NCBI GenBank assembly: GCA_903919165.1
Contig: CAIXHJ010000322.1
Span: 1-6,815, forward strand
DNA: 6,815 nucleotides
Reading direction: 5' to 3'
Origin: an uncultured Holophagaceae bacterium
Lineage (GTDB): Bacteria > Acidobacteriota > Holophagae > Holophagales > Holophagaceae
How positions within the stretch are numbered: the stretch's first letter is position 1; every line of letters starts with the position of its first letter. Shown piece after piece: positions 1-4,913 of this stretch. The notes below the pieces were generated by a model. The model ran no database searches and had not been told where the DNA came from. It saw only the letters and a program-made list of their open reading frames with translations. Made by a program: the position numbers and the translations under genes.

Positions 1-1139
1 GGACCTTCCAGCACCACCGCGTCCGGCAGGCGGTTGTACTTCCGCTGCCATTGCTTACAGATGACGCTCAGGGCCCGGCCGGAGGAAACGATGGGCACCA
101 GGGCCACGTCCGCATCGCCCACGAAACCGGGCAGCGCCAGGGGCAGACCTGCACCTGACACGATCATCTGGGCGCCGCCGGCGAGGGAGGCCCGAACAGC
201 GGCCTCGTAGCCTTCGATGGCGCAGAGGATGTTCACGCCCACGGCACCCCGGCCCTCGGAGCGCTCGCGGGCCGCGCGGACGATCCATTCCAGGGCCTTG
301 GGCGGATTCAGCGAATCGGTGCCATCGGGACGGCCCAGGCGCATCTTCGGGTTGGCCGCTCCGTGGTAGCCCGTGCCGATGGCCGACACCAGGCCCACGC
401 AACCGGTCCTGGCCACGGCGCCGGCCAGGCCTTCCCAGGAGACGCCCACGCCCATGCCACCCTGCTGGATGGGATAGGCCAGGTCGAGGTTGCGGATTCT
501 CAGCCGTGGCAACGTGCAGGCGCCGCGACGCAAGAAGGCCTGGGCCATGGAATCCAGTCCGGCCATGAGGCGGGTCCGGAAGGCCGCCAGGGGCGAGGCG
601 TCCAGCATCGAAGGTGTGCGGGGCTGGAGGCCGATGGCGCCATCGGCCATGGCCTGCCTGGCCTCGGCTTCGGTATCCGCCATGGCCATCACCGGCAGGC
701 CTAGGCTGCGCAGAGAGGCCACATCACAGGCACGGGCAAGCAGCGCCGAGGCCCCTCCGGCCTTGGCCTGGGCAGCCTCCACGGCATTCTGCACCACAAC
801 GAGGCGGGGCATGTTGGCGTGGCGTAGCAGGGCCAACGAAGGGGGCAGCTCCGCAGTGTGGAGCAGGAAGGCCACGCCGGCCTCTCGGGCGGCGGCCATG
901 ACGCTGTCGGCACTGTCTCGGAGGCCCCGGAGGTCGAGACCGATCTTGGCGCCTTCGCGCATGGAGGTCTTGAGCTCCTGCAGACGCTCCCGGAGCTTGG
1001 CTATGTCGGGAAAGGCATCCGTCCGGGGCAGTGCCCATCCGCCGGCCCGCAAGAAGGCCGCCTGGAAATCCAGGGAGCCAGGCGCCTGCCAACCCTGGAG
1101 GGTGGGGGCCGTTGCGGTCTTGAAGAAGGACTCAGCCAT
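1..1139 (-). CDS. Nitronate monooxygenase (2-nitropropane dioxygenase)-family flavoprotein with degenerate N-terminal barrel; 3' end missing
   Basis: The frame is open from the ATG at 1139 to the left edge, giving 379 complete codons, so the C-terminus is missing. A GGAG at 1149-1146, six bases before the ATG, supports the start. Residues from about 210 match the FMN-dependent NPD/NMO TIM-barrel family: PIQQGGMGVGVS (223-234), GAVGVNI (298-304), IVSGAGLP (326-333), LVPIVSSGRA (348-357) and PDAVVLEGP (372-380). In this family the next residues are usually AGGH, with the catalytic histidine, which would lie just outside the window. Family members oxidise alkyl nitronates or, in FabK-like relatives, reduce enoyl-ACP; the substrate here cannot be assigned. 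Family proteins normally begin near residue 210. Residues 1-209 are extra and resemble a worn copy of the same barrel without QGGMG. No signal peptide is visible, so it is probably cytoplasmic. It lies 123 nt after ilvC, behind a possible terminator, so it may be a separate transcription unit. Confidence 0.85.
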   Translation of the reverse strand, partial: MAESFFKTATAPTLQGWQAPGSLDFQAAFLRAGGWALPRTDAFPDIAKLRERLQELKTSMREGAKIGLDLRGLRDSADSVMAAAREAGVAFLLHTAELPPSLALLRHANMPRLVVVQNAVEAAQAKAGGASALLARACDVASLRSLGLPVMAMADTEAEARQAMADGAIGLQPRTPSMLDASPLAAFRTRLMAGLDSMAQAFLRRGACTLPRLRIRNLDLAYPIQQGGMGVGVSWEGLAGAVARTGCVGLVSAIGTGYHGAANPKMRLGRPDGTDSLNPPKALEWIVRAARERSEGRGAVGVNILCAIEGYEAAVRASLAGGAQMIVSGAGLPLALPGFVGDADVALVPIVSSGRALSVICKQWQRKYNRLPDAVVLEG

Positions 1140-1145
1140 TCACGG

Positions 1146-1149
1146 CTCC
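1146..1149 (-). promoter_or_regulatory. Ribosome binding site of the nitronate monooxygenase-family gene
   Basis: GGAG on the minus strand lies six bases before the ATG at 1139. It is the only good Shine-Dalgarno match close to the start of the open frame. Confidence 0.55.
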
Positions 1150-1152
1150 GGA

Positions 1153-1174
1153 GTGCAGAAGAGTTGATCTGCAC
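1153..1174 (-). repeat. 7-bp inverted repeat just upstream of the flavoprotein gene's ribosome binding site
   Basis: On the minus strand GTGCAGA (1174-1168) is followed by an 8-nt loop and the perfect complement TCTGCAC (1159-1153). The downstream arm ends three bases before the GGAG ribosome site. It could be an operator or an mRNA hairpin affecting translation start. No U-run follows, so it is not an intrinsic terminator. The symmetry is seen directly; any function is inferred. Confidence 0.4.
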
Positions 1175-1208
1175 AAGAATCCATTCTGAGGCAAAACAAC
1201 ATGAAACG

Positions 1209-1227
1209 GGGTCAATGCTTTTGACCC
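1209..1227 (-). terminator. Candidate intrinsic terminator after ilvC
   Basis: On the minus strand GGGTCAA (1227-1221), a 5-nt loop and TTGACCC (1215-1209) form a perfect 7-bp stem, beginning 35 nt after the ilvC stop codon. The following bases, CGTTTCATGTTGTTTT, are T-rich but interrupted. This suits the end of an ilv transcript, but the stem is short and only moderately GC-rich, so partial readthrough is possible. The same bases also take part in an alternative symmetric element, and a protein-binding role is an equal rival. Confidence 0.4.
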
Positions 1228-1235
1228 TCGGTCAA
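1210..1235. repeat. Three alternating TTGACC/GGTCAA half-sites
   Basis: On the plus strand GGTCAA (1210-1215), five bases, TTGACC (1221-1226), three bases and GGTCAA (1230-1235) lie in a row. The middle half-site is palindromic with either neighbour. The layout resembles a dimer-binding operator with a half-site repeat, or two mutually exclusive RNA hairpins. No regulator can be named from the sequence alone. Confidence 0.45.
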
Positions 1236-1262
1236 GAATCATCTCCCCGTAACGGAAAATTC

Positions 1263-2279
1263 TTAATTCTTTACAGTTGGTGCAGGCGTTTCCACGGGAT
1301 CCAGAAAGGGCATCATGCGGCGCAATTTCCGCCCGACCTGCTCCAAGGGATGCTCGTGATCCGCAGCCCGCTGGGCCTCGAACCATTTCCGGCCCGTGCG
1401 GTTTTCCTCGATCCAAGCGGCGGCATAGCGGCCATCCTGGATCTCCTTCAGGATCTCCTTCATCTCAGCCTTGGTCTGGGCCGTCACGATGCGGGGGCCG
1501 CCGGTGTAGTCGCCATACTCGGCGGTGTCGCTCACGCTGTAGCGCATGTAGCTGAGGCCACCCCGGTACATCAGGTCCACGATGAGTTTCAGCTCGTGGA
1601 GACACTCGAAATAGGCGATCTCGGGCTGGTAACCGGCTTCCACCAGGGTCTCGAAACCCGCCTTCACGAGGGCGCTGGCACCGCCGCACAGTACCGCCTT
1701 CTCGCCGAAGAGATCCGTCTCCGTCTCTTCCGCGAAGGTGGTCTCCAGCACCCCTGCGCGGGTGAGACCGAGCGCCGCGGCGTAGGAGAGCGCCAGGGCC
1801 AAAGCTTGCCCGCTGGCGTCCTGATGGATGGCCACCAGGGCCGGTGTGCCTCCGCCTTCCACGAATACCTCGCGCACTCGGTGGCCGGGGCTCTTGGGTG
1901 CCACCAGGCTCACATCCACACCCGCGGGGGGCTCGATGCAGCCGTAGCGGATGTTGAAACCATGGGCGAACATCAGGGTCTTTCCCGGTGTGAGGTTCGG
2001 GGCGATGGCTTCCCTGTAGAGGGCACCCTGCCCCGTGTCTGGCGTGAGCACCATGATCACGTCCGCCCAAGCCGCGGCTTCAGCGGGGCTGGTGACGGTG
2101 AGGCCCTGGGCCTCTGCCTTGGCCTTGGAGGCGGAGGCGGGAGGCAGTCCCACGCGGACATGGACGCCGCTGTCGCGGAGGTTGAGGGCATGGGCGTGGC
2201 CCTGGGAGCCGTAACCAAGAATGGCGACCTTGCGGTGCCGGATGAGGTCGAGGTCGGCTTCGTAGTGAATGCGGGCCAT
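1263..2279 (-). CDS. ilvC: Ketol-acid reductoisomerase, class I (short form)
   Basis: 338 residues, the usual length of a short bacterial KARI. It converts acetolactate or acetohydroxybutyrate to the dihydroxy acid with Mg2+ and NAD(P)H, the second common step of valine, leucine and isoleucine synthesis, in the cytoplasm. The N-terminal Rossmann domain has GYGSQGHAHALNL (22-34). FAHGFNI (104-110) carries the conserved catalytic-region His106, and VAPKSPGH (126-133) follows. The C-terminal knotted domain has the metal ligands Asp189 and Glu193 in ETETDLFGEK, Glu225 and Glu229 in YFECLHE, and the substrate serine Ser250 in RYSVSDTAEYGDY. The ATG at 2279 is chosen because AGGAG lies six bases upstream and MARIHYEADLD matches family N-termini. 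It starts 58 nt after ilvN. The cofactor loop GLPPASASK (44-52) lacks the usual arginine after GL and the tryptophan often found at its end, so NADPH preference should not be assumed. Confidence 0.97.
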   Translation of the reverse strand: MARIHYEADLDLIRHRKVAILGYGSQGHAHALNLRDSGVHVRVGLPPASASKAKAEAQGLTVTSPAEAAAWADVIMVLTPDTGQGALYREAIAPNLTPGKTLMFAHGFNIRYGCIEPPAGVDVSLVAPKSPGHRVREVFVEGGGTPALVAIHQDASGQALALALSYAAALGLTRAGVLETTFAEETETDLFGEKAVLCGGASALVKAGFETLVEAGYQPEIAYFECLHELKLIVDLMYRGGLSYMRYSVSDTAEYGDYTGGPRIVTAQTKAEMKEILKEIQDGRYAAAWIEENRTGRKWFEAQRAADHEHPLEQVGRKLRRMMPFLDPVETPAPTVKN

Positions 2280-2285
2280 GGATGG

Positions 2286-2290
2286 CTCCT
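2286..2290 (-). promoter_or_regulatory. Ribosome binding site deciding the ilvC start
   Basis: AGGAG on the minus strand lies six bases before the ATG at 2279. An in-frame start near 2360 would place this site inside the coding sequence and add a non-conserved proline-rich N-terminus. Confidence 0.8.
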
Positions 2291-2337
2291 TATCATTGGC
2301 GGGTGGAATGGAAGGTTGGCGTGGGACCGGTAGGGGT

Positions 2338-2883
2338 TCAGACGGACATGGATCCAGCATTGGTGCCGGTGCGCAGGGGCGTCACAGAGGCCTTGAGTGC
2401 GGTCGGGGTGCCGCGGGCCATGGCCACGGCCCCGGTCCGGCCCAGCTCGATGATCCCGAAGGGGCGCAGGGTGTCCACCAGCGCCTCGATCTTGGCGAGG
2501 CTCCCGGTGCATTCGATGACGAGGGTGTCCTCGGCGATGTCCACCACGTTGGCGCGGAAGACCTCCACCAGTTGGAGCACCTCGGAGCGCTTCGTGGGAC
2601 CGGCCTTCACGCGGATCAGGGCCAGATCCCTCAGCACATTGGATTGCCCCACGCCCAGTTGCTGGACTTCCAGGACATTCACCAGCTTTCGCAGGTGCTC
2701 CACGGCCCGGCGTGCGGTGGCTTCATCCGTATCCACCACGACCGTCATACGCGACACATCCGGGCGTTCAGTGGGACCTACCGTGAGGGAGTGGATATTG
2801 AAGCTTCGACGGCGGAATAGGGAAGCCACTCGGGTGAGGACGCCCGGTTCATCATCGGTGTAGACCACGAGCACATGGGACAT
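2338..2883 (-). CDS. ilvN: Acetolactate synthase small (regulatory) subunit
   Basis: 181 residues. It activates the catalytic subunit IlvB and gives it feedback inhibition by valine. The N-terminal ACT domain (about 3-77) has DDEPGVLTRVASLF (10-23), FNIHSLTVGPTE (28-39) and SRMTVVV (44-50). The C-terminal small-subunit domain (about 83-160) has FRANVVDIAEDTLVIECTG (109-127) and IIELGRTGAVAMARG (144-158). The last 20 or so residues extend beyond the E. coli IlvH end and look low-complexity. The start at 2883 follows AAGGAG by five bases. There are only 14 bases between the ilvB stop and this start, so the two are probably cotranscribed and may be translationally coupled. Position 11 is Asp where E. 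coli IlvH has the valine-site Asn11, with Gly14 and Asn29 aligned without gaps. Valine sensitivity may therefore differ from E. coli. Confidence 0.96.
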   Translation of the reverse strand: MSHVLVVYTDDEPGVLTRVASLFRRRSFNIHSLTVGPTERPDVSRMTVVVDTDEATARRAVEHLRKLVNVLEVQQLGVGQSNVLRDLALIRVKAGPTKRSEVLQLVEVFRANVVDIAEDTLVIECTGSLAKIEALVDTLRPFGIIELGRTGAVAMARGTPTALKASVTPLRTGTNAGSMSV

Positions 2884-2888
2884 GGGGA

Positions 2889-2894
2889 CTCCTT
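2889..2894 (-). promoter_or_regulatory. Ribosome binding site deciding the ilvN start
   Basis: AAGGAG on the minus strand lies five bases before the ATG at 2883. It excludes the in-frame TTG at 2901, whose extension would encode this site. Confidence 0.8.
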
Positions 2895-2897
2895 GGT

Positions 2898-4628
2898 TCA
2901 AACTGGGTCGGCGCCGGTTTCGGCAAGAACGCTGGGTGACGGGCGGCGGATCATGTCGTGGAGGGCGGCGCCCGCTGGCACCATCGGATAGACGCTGTCC
3001 TCCTGCTCGACCTTGAATTCGATGAGCGCTGTGGTTTCAGCAGCGCGTGCGCGCTCCACGGCGGCTGCCACCTCAGCGCGGGATTCCACCCTCTGGCCCG
3101 GGATGCCGAAGGCATCGGCCAGTTTCACGAAATCCGGGGAGAGGATGGGCGTGGCAGCGTAGCGCCCTTCGTAGAACAAGGCCTGCCACTGGCGGACCAT
3201 GCCGAGATAGCCATTGTTGATGACCGCGATATTCACCTTCACGCCTTCCTGGACGGCAGTCATCAACTCGGCGAAGGTCATCTGGAAGCCGCCGTCGCCC
3301 GCCACCACCCACACCTCGGCCTCGGGCCGGGCGATCTTGGCGCCAATGGCCGCGGGCAGGGCGAAGCCCATGGTGCCCGCCCCGCCACTGGTGATGAGGC
3401 TCCGCTCTCCATCGTGGTGGTAGTACTGCGCCTCCCACATCTGGTGCTGACCCACGTCCGAAACCACCACGGCCTCGCCTTTGGTGAGCCGCCAGAGGTC
3501 GTGCATGACGTGGGCGGCGTATAGATGCCCATCGTCCGGCAGGTTCTTGATGTCCCGCACGGCCGAGTCCCCGCGCCATTCCCGGATGGAACCCAGCCAG
3601 GCGGAGCGATCGGCCACCGGGACCTGAGGCAGCAAGGCTCGCAGCACTTCGCCAAGGTCGGCGGCGATGGCCACGTCCACCGGTACATTCTTGTTCAGCT
3701 CGCTGGCGTCGATGTCGATGTGGATCTTCTTAGCATGCGGCGCGTACTCCTTGAGCTTGCCGGTCACCCGATCATCGAAGCGCATGCCGAGGGCCAGCAG
3801 GAGGTCCGCTTCTTGGATGGCCCGGTTCACCCAGGCCTCGCCATGCATGCCCATCATGCCGAGGCTGAGGGGATGCGTGGCGGGCACGGCGCCCAGTCCC
3901 AGCAAGGTGAGTGCGTAGGGGATGTCGGCGCGCTCGGCGAGGGCCAGCACTTCAGCCCGGGCACCGGACAACTGGATGCCATGTCCGGCGAGGATGAGGG
4001 GTCGCTTGGCCTCGCGAATCAGATCCAGTGCCTGGGCCAGAGCGGCTGGATCGAGCGGGGCTGGCAGATGGCGCAGATGGCGCCGGGGCTCGGCCCCTTC
4101 CCAATCCAGTACCGCCCGGGACTGCTGGGCGTCCTTGGTAATGTCCACCAGTACGGGGCCGGGGCGGCCACTGCGGGCCACGGCAAAAGCCTCGCGGAGG
4201 GCCGGGACGATATCCTCGGCCCGGGTAACGAGGTAGTTGTGCTTGGTCACCGGGAGGGTGATGCCCGTGATGTCCACTTCCTGGAAGGCGTCCGTGCCCA
4301 GCAGTCCCGATCCCACCTGGCCCGTGATCGCCACCAGCGGCGTGGAGTCGAGCATGGCCGTGGCCAACCCTGTGACGAGATTCGTGGCGCCTGGGCCTGA
4401 AGTGGCCACGACCACGCCGACCCGCCCGCTGGCCCTGGCATAGCCGTCCGCCATGTGGGCGGCGCTCTGCTCGTGGCGCACCAGCACATGCCGGATGGGG
4501 TACTCCGTCATGGCGTCATAGGTCGGTAGGATGGCCCCGCCGGGGTAGCCGAAGACGGTGTCCACACCTTCCCGGACCAGGCTATCCCAGATGAGTTGCG
4601 CCCCCGTATGGGACTCGACTTTGGACAT
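2898..4628 (-). CDS. ilvB: Acetolactate synthase (acetohydroxyacid synthase) large catalytic subunit
   Basis: 576 residues, normal for the family. It is a cytoplasmic thiamine diphosphate and FAD enzyme that condenses two pyruvates to acetolactate, or pyruvate and 2-ketobutyrate to acetohydroxybutyrate, the first committed step of the pathway. Domains in order: the N-terminal pyrimidine-binding domain with FGYPGGAILP (26-35) and catalytic Glu53 in VRHEQSAAHMADGYARASG; the central FAD-binding domain with GMRFDDRVTGKL (281-292); and the C-terminal ThDP pyrophosphate domain with GDGGFQM (444-450) through INNGYLGMVRQW (470-481), where Asp445 and Asn472 are the metal ligands. Trp481 matches the tryptophan that favours 2-ketobutyrate in AHAS enzymes. 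The end has VYPMVPAG (547-554). The ATG at 4628 is supported by AAGGAGG six bases upstream. The ilvN start lies 15 bases past the ilvB end. No key residue is missing. A long leader-like gap precedes the gene, so it probably has its own layer of control. Confidence 0.97.
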   Translation of the reverse strand: MSKVESHTGAQLIWDSLVREGVDTVFGYPGGAILPTYDAMTEYPIRHVLVRHEQSAAHMADGYARASGRVGVVVATSGPGATNLVTGLATAMLDSTPLVAITGQVGSGLLGTDAFQEVDITGITLPVTKHNYLVTRAEDIVPALREAFAVARSGRPGPVLVDITKDAQQSRAVLDWEGAEPRRHLRHLPAPLDPAALAQALDLIREAKRPLILAGHGIQLSGARAEVLALAERADIPYALTLLGLGAVPATHPLSLGMMGMHGEAWVNRAIQEADLLLALGMRFDDRVTGKLKEYAPHAKKIHIDIDASELNKNVPVDVAIAADLGEVLRALLPQVPVADRSAWLGSIREWRGDSAVRDIKNLPDDGHLYAAHVMHDLWRLTKGEAVVVSDVGQHQMWEAQYYHHDGERSLITSGGAGTMGFALPAAIGAKIARPEAEVWVVAGDGGFQMTFAELMTAVQEGVKVNIAVINNGYLGMVRQWQALFYEGRYAATPILSPDFVKLADAFGIPGQRVESRAEVAAAVERARAAETTALIEFKVEQEDSVYPMVPAGAALHDMIRRPSPSVLAETGADPV

Positions 4629-4633
4629 GGTTC

Positions 4634-4639
4634 CCTCCT
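4634..4639 (-). promoter_or_regulatory. Ribosome binding site deciding the ilvB start
   Basis: AGGAGG, part of AAGGAGGGAA on the minus strand, lies five bases before the ATG at 4628. It rules out the in-frame GTG at 4646, which would encode the site itself. Confidence 0.85.
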
Positions 4640-4728
4640 TGTTCACTGATCGACGGGGATGGCCCGGCTGTGGTGGTTGAGGGCTGGCTGGGTGGGCGGC
4701 ATGGTTGTCCTCATGGTTCAGATCTGCA

Positions 4729-4756
4729 ACGGCCCCGCGGTTGGGTGCGGGGCCGT
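4729..4756 (-). terminator. GC-rich hairpin upstream of ilvB, attenuator-like but with a weak T-run
   Basis: On the minus strand ACGGCCCCGC (4756-4747), an 8-nt loop and GCGGGGCCGT (4738-4729) form a perfect 10-bp stem. The bases after it, TGCAGATCTGAACC, contain no real T-run, so as an intrinsic terminator it is imperfect. It lies 27 nt after the stop of a possible leader ORF and 100 nt before ilvB. It may be an attenuator, a pause hairpin or a 5' stabilising stem. Confidence 0.45.
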
Positions 4757-4782
4757 CGTCGGTGGTATCCGTTCGATGGCTC

Positions 4783-4893
4783 CTAGTCCGTCAACCGCAG
4801 CATGAAGCCTGGGTCCACGAACCCGATAATCCTCACCGACCCCGCACAGAAACACGGGATGGGTGGTACGGCGATGAGATGGAAGAGAGACAT
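4783..4893 (-). CDS. Possible leader peptide of ilvB (36 codons, speculative)
   Basis: An ATG at 4893, inside the gap after leuB, opens 36 codons ending in TAG at 4783. Eleven of 36 residues are Leu, Ile or Val, including a tandem Ile-Ile at 22-23, which is a mild enrichment compared with classical ilv leaders. No good Shine-Dalgarno site precedes the ATG. An internal in-frame GTG at 4836 would give a 17-residue peptide, MRIIGFVDPGFMLRLTD, also with a poor ribosome site. The stop lies 27 nt before the GC-rich hairpin, a normal distance for a ribosome-mediated attenuator. Position, not sequence similarity, is the main argument; it may be a chance ORF. Confidence 0.25.
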   Translation of the reverse strand: MSLFHLIAVPPIPCFCAGSVRIIGFVDPGFMLRLTD

Positions 4894-4913
4894 CGAAGGA
4901 TCCGGATGACGGG

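Larger units (their letters stand above)
4629..4913 (-). promoter_or_regulatory. Leader-like non-coding region between leuB and ilvB
   Basis: The 285 nt between the leuB stop and the ilvB start stand out in an otherwise tightly packed cluster. Read on the minus strand they contain, in order, a possible leader ORF (4893-4783), a segment (4847-4840) able to pair with the 5' arm of the next element, a perfect 10-bp GC-rich hairpin (4756-4729), about 90 nt of unstructured-looking C-rich sequence, and the ilvB ribosome site. This layout suggests attenuation or another leader-RNA control of ilvBNC. No T-box consensus or known riboswitch core was recognised. A weak promoter (TTGACG at 4794-4789 with GATACC 19 bases on) is also conceivable. 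Confidence 0.45.

Noticed and set aside
1140..1262. Sigma-70 promoter for the flavoprotein gene using TTGACC as -35
   Set aside because: Neither TTGACC copy on the minus strand has a TATAAT-like hexamer 16-18 bases downstream.
858..2333. Long plus-strand open frame (491 codons)
   Set aside because: It lies antisense across ilvC and the flavoprotein gene, its translation shows no recognisable family motif, and long antisense frames are expected in GC-rich DNA.
3525..4400. Plus-strand open frame (291 codons)
   Set aside because: Antisense shadow of ilvB, which has all its catalytic motifs on the minus strand.
2898..4646. Longer ilvB starting at GTG 4646
   Set aside because: The extension encodes the Shine-Dalgarno sequence AAGGAGG, so the ATG at 4628 is the start.
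4643..4714. 23-codon minus-strand ORF (MRTTMPPTQPALNHHSRAI...) ending next to the ilvB ribosome site
   Set aside because: It has only three Leu/Ile/Val residues, no Shine-Dalgarno site, and lies after the hairpin, so it does not fit a branched-chain leader peptide. Translational coupling to ilvB cannot be excluded.
4759..4794. Promoter TTGACG ... GATACC before ilvB
   Set aside because: The spacer is 19 bases and the -10 box matches the consensus at only three of six positions. Too weak to list as a separate feature.
4629..4913. T-box riboswitch for branched-chain tRNA
   Set aside because: No AGGGTGGNACCGCG-like T-box core or specifier-loop arrangement was found on the transcribed strand.
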